From an uncultured Ruminococcus sp. (GTDB taxonomy: Bacteria > Bacillota > Clostridia > Oscillospirales > Acutalibacteraceae), in the NCBI GenBank assembly GCA_902776375.1, contig CACYPV010000010.1, positions 1 to 64,000 on the forward strand: a DNA stretch of 64,000 bases, written 5' to 3'. The first letter of the stretch is position 1, and each line of letters opens with the position of its first letter. Positions 1 through 6,822 of this stretch are shown here, in pieces. The position numbers and the translations under genes are program-made. The notes under the pieces were generated by a model that saw nothing but the letters and a program-made list of their open reading frames with translations, had not been told where the DNA came from and searched no databases.

Positions 1-108
1 CCCTTTTGTCGCTTGCGCGACATTTCCCCTTGAAAGGGGAATCACCTTCGACTAAATCGCTGAACGCGATTTTGCCTCCGGCACCGCTCAGGATGACAGT
101 TATCACTC
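1..108. repeat. dispersed intergenic repeat, copy 1 (partial at window edge)
   Basis: Read on the minus strand this segment runs through TGTCATCCTGAGCGGTGCC and continues with GGAGGCAAAATCGCG and TAGTCGAA. A related copy in the opposite orientation lies at 21826-21884. No gene is visible here. It looks like a mobile or amplified intergenic repeat. Confidence 0.6.
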
Positions 109-112
109 AACA

Positions 113-148
113 AAAAACGCGCCCCTCCAAAAAAGGGCGCGGTTTTTT
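113..148 (-). terminator. rho-independent terminator of ppa
   Basis: CGCGCCC (118-124) pairs with GGGCGCG (135-141). The stem is flanked by A and T runs, so on the minus strand it ends in a T run. It overlaps the last codon of the pyrophosphatase gene and can act in both directions. Confidence 0.85.
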
Positions 149-683
149 AAGCCATCTGGAAATCGGTTATGTAACACTCGATACACTTCTTGATCGTCTC
201 TTTTGCTTTTTTTGCGCCGCTGACTTCGGAAACGGTGGTCTCCTTGCCGTGCTCGAGCGACTTGTAAACCGAGAAGAAGTGCTGTATCTCCTCAAAGACA
301 TGCTTGGGCAGATCCTTGATGTCGGTGATGTTGGTGTAGTTGGGGTCGCCCAAGGGAACAGCTATGATCTTTTCGTCTCTGCTGTCGCCGTCGATCATGT
401 TGAGCATGCCGATGGGCTTGCACTCTACCAAGGTCATGGGCAGGATAGTCTCGCTGCACAGTACCAGAACGTCGAGCGGGTCGCCGTCGTCGGCAAAGGT
501 GCGCGGTATAAAGCCGTAGTTTGCGGGATAGTGGGTCGAGGTAAAGAGCACGCGGTCAAGCTTTAAAAGACCTGTCTCCTTATCGAGCTCGTATTTATTC
601 TTGTCACCCTTGGAGATCTCGATGACCGCATAAAAGTCGTCGGGGGTGATGCGCTTTGGTGAAATGTCATGCCAAATATTCAT
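147..683 (-). CDS. ppa: soluble inorganic pyrophosphatase (family I)
   Basis: Hydrolyses cytosolic pyrophosphate to two phosphates and so pulls nucleic acid, tRNA-charging and other PPi-releasing reactions forward. The 178-residue product has the usual bacterial family I length. The metal/PPi-binding signature DGDPLDVLV is at residues 66-74 and the substrate loop SKGDKNKYE at 24-32. I chose the ATG at 683 because it sits 7 bases after AGGGAGG; the open frame extends 14 codons further upstream but runs into the promoter. The gene is monocistronic, with its own promoter (711-739) and terminator. Confidence 0.95.
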   Translation of the reverse strand: MNIWHDISPKRITPDDFYAVIEISKGDKNKYELDKETGLLKLDRVLFTSTHYPANYGFIPRTFADDGDPLDVLVLCSETILPMTLVECKPIGMLNMIDGDSRDEKIIAVPLGDPNYTNITDIKDLPKHVFEEIQHFFSVYKSLEHGKETTVSEVSGAKKAKETIKKCIECYITDFQMA

Positions 684-710
684 ACAATGTCCTCCCTTGT
701 AGTTTATTCT

Positions 711-739
711 ATTATAGAATTTCATTGTCGTTCTGTCAA
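711..739 (-). promoter_or_regulatory. sigma-A promoter of ppa
   Basis: On the minus strand TTGACA (734-739), a 17-base spacer and TATAAT (711-716) match the vegetative consensus at every position. The start codon of ppa follows 27 bases later. Confidence 0.9.
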
Positions 740-758
740 GTGTTATTGCGCTTTTTAT

Positions 759-1073
759 TTACGAAAGAGCCGGTTCGGTTTCTTCTGTAGATATTTTCTC
801 AGATACCGCGCTGTTTTCGCCGGAAGCGTCGATGCTATTTTCTTTAAAGGAATTATCCGCTTTAGGCGTTTTTTTCTTTTTCGGCTTGCTGAACATGGCT
901 AGGATTATCGCTATCAGGCATAAAAACACGCCTGCCACGGCACACAGCACGCCTGAAATGTGCTGATCGAAAACCACCATGATAACCACCGACGCCATTA
1001 AAAGCGCGACGCACACAAACATCAGGATGAATGATATCAGGTAGAGAACGTTCATTTTAGGGCTTTTGTTCAT
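759..1073 (-). CDS. small two-helix membrane protein, unknown function
   Basis: I do not recognise this 104-residue protein. Two hydrophobic helices (about residues 9-34 and 39-61) are followed by a KPKKKK patch and a polar, acidic tail, which suggests a membrane protein with a cytoplasmic C-terminus. Its ATG overlaps the ksgA stop as ATGA (1070-1073), and GGAGGTG lies 6 bases upstream inside ksgA. It is therefore translated with the two rRNA methyltransferases, although nothing in its sequence suggests a role in rRNA modification. Confidence 0.8.
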   Translation of the reverse strand: MNKSPKMNVLYLISFILMFVCVALLMASVVIMVVFDQHISGVLCAVAGVFLCLIAIILAMFSKPKKKKTPKADNSFKENSIDASGENSAVSEKISTEETEPALS

Positions 1074-1930
1074 TTTGCACCTCCGTCAAGCTGATTGGCT
1101 ATCGCCGCGAATCCGTCAAGGCTGAGCTGCTCGGCGCGCGCGTTGGGGGCAACCCCTGCGTTTTCGAGCATTTTGGAAACAGTTGCTTTGTCGAGCCCCA
1201 GACCCGCGCTGAGCGAGTTTGAGATGACCTTGCGCCGCTGGGAAAACGCCGCCTTCACCACGCGGAAAAACGCGGCTTCGTCCACCTCTACGGGCGGATT
1301 TTTGCGGATGTCGAGCCTGATGACCGCGGAATCGACCTTCGGCGCGGGCATGAACGAACCGGCGCTGACCGTAAACATCAGCTTTGGCTCGGCATAGTAA
1401 TTGACCGACACCGTGACCGCGCCGCTCTCGCGCGAGCCGACCGCCGCGCAAATGCGCTGCGCAGCCTCCTTTTGCACCATCACCGTTATGGCGGTGACGG
1501 GCAGCCTGTCCTCCAGCAGCTTCATGATGACGGGCGAGGTGATGTAGTACGGCAGATTGGCGCACACCACGACCTCGAGCCCCGCAAATTCCTCCTCGAT
1601 AAGCTTGTGCAGATCGAGCTTTAGGATATCGTCGTTTATCACTTTTATGTTGTCGTACTCCGCCAAGGTCTCGTCGAGCACGGGCAAAAGCCGTTTGTCA
1701 AGCTCGACGGCGACCACCTTGTCGGCAAGCTGACAAAGCTCGTTGGTTAGCACGCCGATGCCGGGGCCTACCTCGATAACGCCTACGCCCTGCCCCGCTC
1801 CGGAGAGCTCCGCCATACGCGGACAGACGGATGGGTTGATAAGAAAATTCTGCCCCAACGCCTTAGAGAAGGTGAAGCCGTGCTTTGCAAGTATTTCTTT
1901 GATTGTTCCGATGTCGGAAAGTCGTTTCAT
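1070..1930 (-). CDS. ksgA: 16S rRNA dimethyladenosine transferase KsgA/RsmA
   Basis: Uses S-adenosylmethionine to dimethylate the two adjacent adenines in the 3'-terminal hairpin of 16S rRNA during small-subunit maturation. In the 286-residue product GQNFL is at 26-30, the SAM-binding loop EVGPGIG at 53-59 and the catalytic NLPYY motif at 125-129. The start at 1930 gives the standard N-terminus; a longer frame reaches 2098 but only by running antisense-like through the upstream gene. The start overlaps the stop of the upstream m5C methyltransferase as ATGA. In many Firmicutes ksgA neighbours rnmV; here rnmV is at 23.2 kb. Confidence 0.95.
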   Translation of the reverse strand: MKRLSDIGTIKEILAKHGFTFSKALGQNFLINPSVCPRMAELSGAGQGVGVIEVGPGIGVLTNELCQLADKVVAVELDKRLLPVLDETLAEYDNIKVINDDILKLDLHKLIEEEFAGLEVVVCANLPYYITSPVIMKLLEDRLPVTAITVMVQKEAAQRICAAVGSRESGAVTVSVNYYAEPKLMFTVSAGSFMPAPKVDSAVIRLDIRKNPPVEVDEAAFFRVVKAAFSQRRKVISNSLSAGLGLDKATVSKMLENAGVAPNARAEQLSLDGFAAIANQLDGGAK

Positions 1931-3243
1931 TTTAAAGATCTCAGCCCTTTCGGGTATTTGTTTTTCAGCCTGCCGCCGGACGCTTTGCCGAAGCCGACGG
2001 TCACGCCCTCGACGCAGACGGCTGTGTAGCCCTTTAGTTCGGCGGGAACGCTTATTTCCTCGCCGTGCAAAAAGGCTTTTATCTCTGCGCTGCCGCACGA
2101 AAAATCGACAAAACGGGCGCAGTCCTCGGGCTTTGCCGCCATGAACGCGCAGTGGTGCGGCTCGATGCGGTTCTTGACTATCTCGCCCAGAACGACTCCC
2201 GCGCGCAATACGGGCAAGCCTTTGATCGTATTATAATTCTGTGGGAGAATAATTATTTTGTTGTTGACTATTTCGATACGCTCGCCGAAGGGTCGGTCAT
2301 TGAAAAGCGAATCATAAAATTCTAATATAGAATTATCAGCAGCTTTTGTTTGGACGATTTGCGCGGTGGCAAAAGGCTCTCCGCTTTTGCGCAGTCTTGC
2401 GGCAAAGTGACCCTCGCCGCCGTCCATCGGGAAAATGCGGCGCGCGTATTCCATAGCGGGTCTGCCGAAATCAACGTGCGCGTCCTCGAGCGAAAACTCG
2501 GGATTCTCAGCCAAAAAGCGCTCAATCACGCCCTCGTTTTCCTCGCGCGAGAAGGTGCAGGTGGAATAAACCAGCACGCCGCCGGGCTTTAGCGCGTGCT
2601 TTGCGCTGTTCAGGATATGAAGCTGCCGCTCGGCGCAGCTCTTGACGTGCTCCTCGCTCCACTCGGTCTGAGCGGTTGAATTCTTGCGGAACATGCCCTC
2701 GCCGCTGCACGGCGCGTCAACAAGCGCCTTGTTGAACTGCCCCGCCAGCCTTTCGCAAAGCTGCTCGGGGTGGCAGTTTGACGCCACGGCGTTGCGTATT
2801 CCCATCCGTTCAATATTCGATAAAAGAATATTGGCGCGGCTTTTTACAATTTCGTTGCTCCACAAAAGCCCGCTGTTTCTAAGCTTTGCGCCTATCTGGG
2901 TGCTCTTGCCGCCCGGAGCCGCGCACAGGTCGAGCACCATATCGCCCGGCTCAACGCCCAGCATCTCGACCGCCGAGGTCGCGGACGGCTCTTGTATGTA
3001 GAACGCGCCGGCATGGTGCAGCGGGTGGTTGCCGAGTTGCTCGACCCCCTGCGGGATATAGAAGCCGTCGGGGCAAAACGGCGTGGGCTTTAGCTCAAAA
3101 TCCAACGCCTGAGCGAGCCTGTCCGCCGTGCATTTAAGCGTGTTGACGCGCAGACCTCTGAAATTTTCGCCGTTATAATACCGCAAAAAATCCTCGTATT
3201 CGCCGCCGAGCAGCTCTTTCATTCGGTTTAAAAAGATTTCCAT
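1927..3243 (-). CDS. rsmF: RsmF/NOL1-NOP2-sun family rRNA m5C methyltransferase
   Basis: A SAM-dependent cytosine-C5 methyltransferase of 438 residues. The SAM-binding segment LDLCAAPGGK is at 104-113. The two family cysteines are visible in DAPCSGEGMFRK (Cys179) and YSTCTF (Cys229). The GEGMFRK form after the first cysteine fits the RsmF/YebU branch better than RsmB. The roughly 150 C-terminal residues are consistent with the PUA-like RNA-binding part of that branch. The exact target base cannot be told from sequence, so the symbol is provisional. First gene of a coupled operon with ksgA and a small membrane protein. Confidence 0.88.
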   Translation of the reverse strand: MEIFLNRMKELLGGEYEDFLRYYNGENFRGLRVNTLKCTADRLAQALDFELKPTPFCPDGFYIPQGVEQLGNHPLHHAGAFYIQEPSATSAVEMLGVEPGDMVLDLCAAPGGKSTQIGAKLRNSGLLWSNEIVKSRANILLSNIERMGIRNAVASNCHPEQLCERLAGQFNKALVDAPCSGEGMFRKNSTAQTEWSEEHVKSCAERQLHILNSAKHALKPGGVLVYSTCTFSREENEGVIERFLAENPEFSLEDAHVDFGRPAMEYARRIFPMDGGEGHFAARLRKSGEPFATAQIVQTKAADNSILEFYDSLFNDRPFGERIEIVNNKIIILPQNYNTIKGLPVLRAGVVLGEIVKNRIEPHHCAFMAAKPEDCARFVDFSCGSAEIKAFLHGEEISVPAELKGYTAVCVEGVTVGFGKASGGRLKNKYPKGLRSLK

Positions 3244-3313
3244 ATTTTCCGATTACTGTATATTTTTAATGATTCCGTAAATACTAAGAGCGTAGCAGAT
3301 AGGAGGTGTTACC

Positions 3314-3421
3314 GTGAGCAAGAAGAATAAGACGACCGACAGCAAAACCACGCAGGACTGCAAGAACACTCAGGACTGCAAGAACACCAAAAATTCGCAG
3401 GACAAGAACACCAAGAACTGA
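3314..3421 (+). CDS. 35-residue Lys/Asn/Thr-rich peptide with Cys repeat
   Basis: A GTG start follows AGGAGGTG at optimal spacing and opens a 35-codon frame ending in TGA at 3419-3421. The product is almost entirely polar (Lys, Asn, Thr, Asp, Gln) and contains two tandem TQDCKNT units, each with one cysteine. There is no hydrophobic segment. I do not recognise a family. The perfect ribosome site and the in-frame repeat argue that it is translated. It lies alone between two minus-strand genes. The cysteines could bind a metal or form disulfides; that is speculation. Confidence 0.6.
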   Translation: MSKKNKTTDSKTTQDCKNTQDCKNTKNSQDKNTKN

Positions 3422-3433
3422 TTTAGACGCTGG

Positions 3434-3525
3434 ATGCCGGTTGCCGGATGCCGGATAATGTACAACACACCTTTAGCTTTTCCGGCTTCCGGCCTCTAGC
3501 TTCCAGCCTCTAGCTTCTAACCACT
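3434..3525. repeat. degenerate short tandem repeat (GCCGGATG and CTAGCTT/CTAGCCT-like words)
   Basis: A run of near-identical words: TGCCGGTTGCCGGATGCCGG, then TTCCGGCTTCCGGCCTCTAG and repeats of CTCTAGCTTC. It ends 1-2 bases before the stop codon of the LUD gene. It belongs to the CTAR-core repeats also seen at 21916, 22764 and 52885. Confidence 0.6.
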
Positions 3526-3526
3526 A

Positions 3527-4186
3527 TCAATATCCGTATTCTTCGCCGATGATGATGACCTTTATCCTGTTGACGTGCCTTTGCTGTGCGCAGACTACAT
3601 AATTGCAGCAGATCCTGCCGCTGCCGTGACAGCCCTCGCACATCTCGGGGTTTTCTTTTTTAAGCGAAATGCACTCGCCTGTTTTCGCGCAGGGAGTCTC
3701 AATGCCGAGGCGCACGGTGTTAGGCGGCGCAGCCTTGGTCTTGACGCGCTTGATAGCCTCGTCGATATTCGCGACCAGCTTGTTTACGCCGCAAATGCAG
3801 ATAACGCTTTGGGGACCGTAAAGGATAGCCGCCACGCGGTTGGAGTTGCCGTCGACGTTATACAGCTCGCCGTTTTCGGTTACGGCGTTAGCGCTTGTGA
3901 AGAACGCGTCGGCGCAGAAGGTCTTGCGATAAATCTCCTCAACCTGCTCCGGGGTGTCGCAGGCGGAGCGGTCAAGGAAGTTGTAATCGGCGGAGGAGAT
4001 GATATCGTATATCCCCGTCTGCTTTAGTGTGACCGAGCCGCCGCAGCTCAGGGTGTCGCCCTTGCTTATAAGGGTCTTTACAAGCTCCTGAGCCTGCTCC
4101 TTTGTGTCGACGTAGTACGCCTCCATATTGTTTCTTTTCAGGTTTTTAAGCGTGATTTCCACGCGGGATTTCATTTCATTTGTCAT
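3527..4186 (-). CDS. LUD-domain protein (LutB/LutC superfamily, DUF162) with C-terminal Cys cluster
   Basis: A 219-residue protein of the LUD superfamily, whose characterised members act in lactate oxidation. The conserved core SANAVTENGELYNVDGN is at 98-114. The C-terminal third carries seven cysteines (166, 172, 183, 186, 193, 194, 199), which may hold a metal site. No lutA or other lactate-utilisation gene is nearby, so the substrate is unknown. The ATG at 4186 follows GGATGTGATC, and an upstream promoter is clear. Stand-alone LUD proteins of this type are common in anaerobes; I infer a redox role only. Confidence 0.82.
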   Translation of the reverse strand: MTNEMKSRVEITLKNLKRNNMEAYYVDTKEQAQELVKTLISKGDTLSCGGSVTLKQTGIYDIISSADYNFLDRSACDTPEQVEEIYRKTFCADAFFTSANAVTENGELYNVDGNSNRVAAILYGPQSVICICGVNKLVANIDEAIKRVKTKAAPPNTVRLGIETPCAKTGECISLKKENPEMCEGCHGSGRICCNYVVCAQQRHVNRIKVIIIGEEYGY

Positions 4187-4207
4187 GTGATCACATCCTT
4201 TTGCTTT

Positions 4208-4236
4208 ATTATAATATAAATGCAAAAGAAACGCAA
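4208..4236 (-). promoter_or_regulatory. sigma-A promoter of the LUD gene
   Basis: On the minus strand TTGCGT (4231-4236), a 17-base spacer and TATAAT (4208-4213). The gene start is 21 bases downstream. Confidence 0.75.
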
Positions 4237-4242
4237 CATCTT

Positions 4243-4319
4243 TTGAATTACAAATTACAAGTTACTAATGACAAATCAGGCTTTCAACTAAAAAACTTGC
4301 AATTTGTAATTTGTAACTT
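4243..4319. repeat. short degenerate repeat of AATTACAAATTACAAGTTAC type
   Basis: Repeats of ATTACAA/GTTACTAA words are followed by the inverse words CTTGCAATTTGTAATTTG. The two halves are therefore roughly inverted and could fold. The repeat ends exactly at the stop codon of the amidase gene. Confidence 0.55.
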
Positions 4320-4862
4320 TCAACTCTCCCTAAACTCCATTCCAAAATACTCTACGACCGACTTTGCGAGCGCTCTTGCTATGTTGTCGATGTTGTCGCG
4401 TATCCACTGCGCTTCCCCGCGGTTGTCGTGATATCCCACCTCGATTAGCACCGCGGGCGCTTTGGTGCGGCGCAGCTCGGCGAGCGTTGCTGACGGGATG
4501 ACCCGTATATCCCCCGGCTCGCGGTAAACGCTTTTGTAGTTTTCGGCTATGATATCCGCAAACCGCTTTCCCCTTTGGCTTGTCGGAAAATAATAGATCT
4601 CCGCGCCCGTGTTCTGCCCTGCGGACGAATCGGGCGAGGCGTTGCTGTGTATCGCCAAATGCAGATCGTAGTTTTGCGCGTTGCTGTCGGCAATGACCTG
4701 CGACAAGGTCATCTCGGGCTGATTGCGGTCAAAGTCTATACCGTTCGCCCTAAGATACGGCTCCATGGCGTCGGCGATAAGGTACATGTAATATTCCTCG
4801 CTGCCGCCGTCGACATAGCGGTTATACTCCTGCACGGACGGGCTGAGATAAATTTTAGGCAT
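4320..4862 (-). CDS. N-acetylmuramoyl-L-alanine amidase, Amidase_3 family
   Basis: Expected to cleave the amide between muramic acid and the peptide stem of peptidoglycan with a zinc-dependent mechanism. The 180-residue domain carries the conserved IHSNAS (His72) and the catalytic IEVGYHDN (Glu141), with Glu22/Glu23 as candidate second metal ligand. The N-terminal DxGHGG motif that normally supplies the first zinc histidine reads YLSPSVQEYN instead. This LSPS-QE variant is, to my knowledge, seen in stand-alone clostridial and phage amidases. There is no signal peptide or wall-binding domain. GGAGGAATAAC precedes the ATG. Confidence 0.85.
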   Translation of the reverse strand: MPKIYLSPSVQEYNRYVDGGSEEYYMYLIADAMEPYLRANGIDFDRNQPEMTLSQVIADSNAQNYDLHLAIHSNASPDSSAGQNTGAEIYYFPTSQRGKRFADIIAENYKSVYREPGDIRVIPSATLAELRRTKAPAVLIEVGYHDNRGEAQWIRDNIDNIARALAKSVVEYFGMEFRES

Positions 4863-4960
4863 GTTATTCCTCCTTTAGTCAGTACAGCTTATGCGCGCGA
4901 ATAAAATAATACCACTATATTCTCAATATTCTTTTATGCAATTATTTTTTGTGATTTTTG

Positions 4961-4969
4961 TGATATAAT
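4961..4969 (+). promoter_or_regulatory. extended -10 promoter element of the rubrerythrin gene
   Basis: TGATATAAT forms an extended -10 box (TG at 4961-4962, TATAAT at 4964-4969) 57 bases before the rubrerythrin ATG. No good -35 hexamer lies 17 bases upstream. A second TATAAT at 4995-5000 has no -35 partner. Confidence 0.55.
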
Positions 4970-5025
4970 TACCAAAATATATAAAGTATTTATATATAAT
5001 TTAACACTAAAAGGAGTAATGTCTT

Positions 5026-5571
5026 ATGAAATGGTATTGTACAGTATGCGGTTACGTTCACGAGGGCGCAGAGCCCCCCGAGCAGTGCCCCGTTTGCAAG
5101 CAGCCCGCCTCTAAATTCAAGAAAATGGAAGAGGACGCCGAGTACGCCACCGTACATAAGCTGGGCGAAGGCAAAATGCACGACACAAGCGAGGACATCA
5201 TAAAGGATCTCAGAGCCAACTTTGAGGGCGAGTGCAGCGAGGTAGGCATGTATCTTGCTATGGCGAGAGTCGCCGACAGAGAGGGCTATCCCGAGGTAGC
5301 CGAGGCGTTCAAGAGATACGCTTTTGAAGAAGCCGACCACGCTTCCCGCTTTGCGGAGCTTCTGGGCGAAGTCCTGACCGACAGCACCGAGAAGAACCTG
5401 AAAATGCGCGCCGACGCCGAAGCAGGCGCCTGCGAAGGCAAGTTCGACCTTGCAAAGAGAGCTAAGGCGGCAGGTCTTGACGCAATCCACGACACCGTTC
5501 ACGAAATGGCTAAGGACGAGGCAAGACACGGCGCGGGCTTCAAGGGACTGCTGAAGAGATATTTCGGATAA
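5026..5571 (+). CDS. reverse rubrerythrin (N-terminal rubredoxin plus diiron domain)
   Basis: Peroxide-reducing non-haem iron protein of anaerobes, acting in the cytosol. The rubredoxin Fe(Cys)4 site comes first: Cys5, Cys8, Cys21, Cys24. A ferritin-like four-helix domain follows, with iron ligands Glu68, the EEADH motif (Glu102/His105) and DEARH (Glu165/His168). This order is the reverse of classical rubrerythrin and is known from clostridia. AAAGGAG precedes the ATG. The last 51 bases (5521-5571) recur at 6505-6555 with only synonymous changes, and in degenerate form at 6005-6043. The intact gene is therefore the left end of a tail-duplication array. Confidence 0.93.
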   Translation: MKWYCTVCGYVHEGAEPPEQCPVCKQPASKFKKMEEDAEYATVHKLGEGKMHDTSEDIIKDLRANFEGECSEVGMYLAMARVADREGYPEVAEAFKRYAFEEADHASRFAELLGEVLTDSTEKNLKMRADAEAGACEGKFDLAKRAKAAGLDAIHDTVHEMAKDEARHGAGFKGLLKRYFG

Positions 5572-5572
5572 G

Positions 5573-5998
5573 ATGGTAGCACTGTATGGCGCACTGGCAG
5601 CCGGTATTCTCTGGGGCTTTGTAATCCTTATCCGTGAAACCGTTCGCGGTTTCAAACTCAAGGCGACTAAACGCAGCGTAATCATCTGCATTGCATTTTA
5701 CGGAATTTTCGGGATATCAAGCGTTGTGCTTGGTATTATGGGAATCGTTTCAGGCGTTAACTTGATTGCACTGATCCCCATAGGCTTGGTTGAGTTAGCT
5801 TTGGCATTCGGCTTGGTTTATGAAAACTTCATCAATAAAGGCAACAGCAGCGGCGAGACTGTCGATAATGTATCAGTTCCGAAAGCTGAAACAAATAAAT
5901 CTTCGCCGGCGAACAGCGAATGGATATGCCCTAATTGCGGAAAGATCAATCAGAACTATGTAGGAAGCTGCGGCTGCGGGACAACAAAGCCAAAATAA
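5573..5998 (+). CDS. membrane protein with C-terminal zinc ribbon, unknown function (tail-array gene 1)
   Basis: I do not recognise this 141-residue protein. Three hydrophobic segments are visible (about 3-20, 36-59 and 62-84), followed by a Ser/Asn-rich linker. A C-terminal zinc-ribbon-like motif (CPNCG at about 119-123, then CGCG) lies in the cytosol or outside. The ATG begins one base after the rubrerythrin stop, so it could be translated by coupling. The codon and base composition is more AT-rich than the flanking genes. A degenerate copy of the rubrerythrin tail directly follows the stop, which marks the gene as an inserted unit. Confidence 0.7.
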   Translation: MVALYGALAAGILWGFVILIRETVRGFKLKATKRSVIICIAFYGIFGISSVVLGIMGIVSGVNLIALIPIGLVELALAFGLVYENFINKGNSSGETVDNVSVPKAETNKSSPANSEWICPNCGKINQNYVGSCGCGTTKPK

Positions 5999-6004
5999 CC
6001 CGGA

Positions 6005-6043
6005 GAGCATGGCATACTGTTAAAGAGATATTTCAGATCGTAA
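6005..6043 (+). pseudogene. degenerate second copy of the rubrerythrin 3' tail
   Basis: Read in the corresponding frame, 6005-6043 encodes EHG-I-LLKRYF-RS and a TAA stop. The rubrerythrin end reads [15 protein letters not shown] and stop. LLKRYF is conserved with a synonymous Leu codon, and four codons are missing. It separates two unrelated small genes and is closer in sequence to the rubrerythrin tail than chance would allow. Confidence 0.65.
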
Positions 6044-6055
6044 ATAAGGTTGATT

Positions 6056-6484
6056 ATGAGCAGCAATGGTTTACGCTTTTCGGAAGCAGAGATCCAAAAA
6101 TTAAAAGATTTTTTTGAGCAGCTTCATATCGATCATCGCGAATTCAAAGATGATACTTTTGAATGCAAAACCGAAGAAAACGATACTGTATTCATCTTTT
6201 CTTGGAAAGGCTCTTGTTGGGGTTATCATGATGAATCTTGGTATGATATTGCGAGTTTCACCCTGACAAAATCTTATCTTTCGGGAACACTGTCCGATTT
6301 AACGACAGATGACAAAATAGTTTGCAGTATTGCCAAGCAAGCCGAGGAAATACGCATTAATAAACAAACCTTTGTAAGGGAATCCCGTTATAATCGCAAT
6401 GAAATGGTGTTTTATGCAGACCGTTTTCTCGGCATTTCGGAAGCCGTGAAGATCGATTATCGTTTCTGCAAAGGGGAATGGTAA
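6056..6484 (+). CDS. hypothetical protein, 142 residues (tail-array gene 2)
   Basis: No family recognised. The protein is soluble and charged, with a helical start (SEAEIQKLKDFFEQL) and an aromatic-rich middle (WKGSCWGYHDESWYDIA). There are no transmembrane helices. The ATG at 6056 is preferred over an in-frame TTG at 6050 because AAGG lies at suitable distance. Base composition is clearly AT-richer than the surrounding chromosome. It lies between the second (6005-6043) and third (6505-6555) copies of the rubrerythrin tail. Antitoxin, immunity or phage-related roles are possible but unsupported. Confidence 0.65.
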   Translation: MSSNGLRFSEAEIQKLKDFFEQLHIDHREFKDDTFECKTEENDTVFIFSWKGSCWGYHDESWYDIASFTLTKSYLSGTLSDLTTDDKIVCSIAKQAEEIRINKQTFVRESRYNRNEMVFYADRFLGISEAVKIDYRFCKGEW

Positions 6485-6504
6485 ACAAATCTTTATCGTT
6501 TTAC

Positions 6505-6555
6505 GCCAGACACGGCGCAGGTTTCAAGGGACTGCTGAAGAGATATTTCGGTTAA
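6505..6555 (+). pseudogene. third copy of the rubrerythrin 3' tail (detached)
   Basis: These 51 bases match 5521-5571 with four differences, all synonymous: both encode [16 protein letters not shown] and a TAA stop. There is no start or upstream rubrerythrin body. The terminator expected for rubrerythrin lies 30 bases downstream, so this copy may be the original 3' end displaced by insertion. Confidence 0.85.
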
Positions 6556-6584
6556 GTCAAAAGCCGCATAAAATCTAAGTTTTT

Positions 6585-6614
6585 AAGGAGTAGGAGTTTT
6601 CCTGCTCCTTTTTG
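6585..6614 (+). terminator. rho-independent terminator, probably the original rubrerythrin terminator
   Basis: AAGGAGTAGG (6585-6594) pairs with CCTGCTCCTT (6601-6610) and is followed by a T run. It is the first terminator after the rubrerythrin gene and lies beyond both inserted genes. Confidence 0.8.
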
Positions 6615-6628
6615 TTTTAAAATCGTAG

Positions 6629-6713
6629 GTGTACAAAAAGTGTACTTTTCTTTTTTACTATTCTGAATGGAACATACAAAGTGTACAACCAAAAGTGTAC
6701 GACTTTATTGTAC
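6629..6713. repeat. repeated GTGTAC words in an intergenic region
   Basis: GTGTAC occurs at about 6630, 6640, 6681 and 6695, with a further TGTAC at 6709. Several occurrences are preceded by AAA as AAAGTGTAC. No gene is seen between 6556 and 6822. Confidence 0.4.
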
Positions 6714-6748
6714 CTCCATAACATCTTTTAAGCAAGTATCCGCCAAGC

Positions 6749-6780
6749 AAAAACAGACAACCTCGGAAAAAGGTTGTCTG
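6749..6780 (-). terminator. rho-independent terminator after brnA
   Basis: CAGACAACC (6754-6762) pairs with GGTTGTCTG (6772-6780). On the minus strand the stem is followed by TTTTTG. Confidence 0.7.
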
Positions 6781-6790
6781 TAAAAACTGT

Positions 6791-6812
6791 TTTTCTGCAC
6801 GGTTTGGTGTAA
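6791..6812. repeat. left copy of 22-bp direct repeat flanking the brnTA module
   Basis: TTTTCTGCAC followed by GGTTTGGTGTAA matches 7254-7275 at 20 of 22 positions in the same orientation. The pair encloses brnA and the brnT remnant and nothing else. Confidence 0.65.
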
Positions 6813-6822
6813 TGCGATCAAC

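Noticed and set aside
5572..6555. Classical integron with attC sites
   Set aside because: The repeated element is protein-coding rubrerythrin tail, not a folded attC with R and L boxes, and no integron integrase is present.
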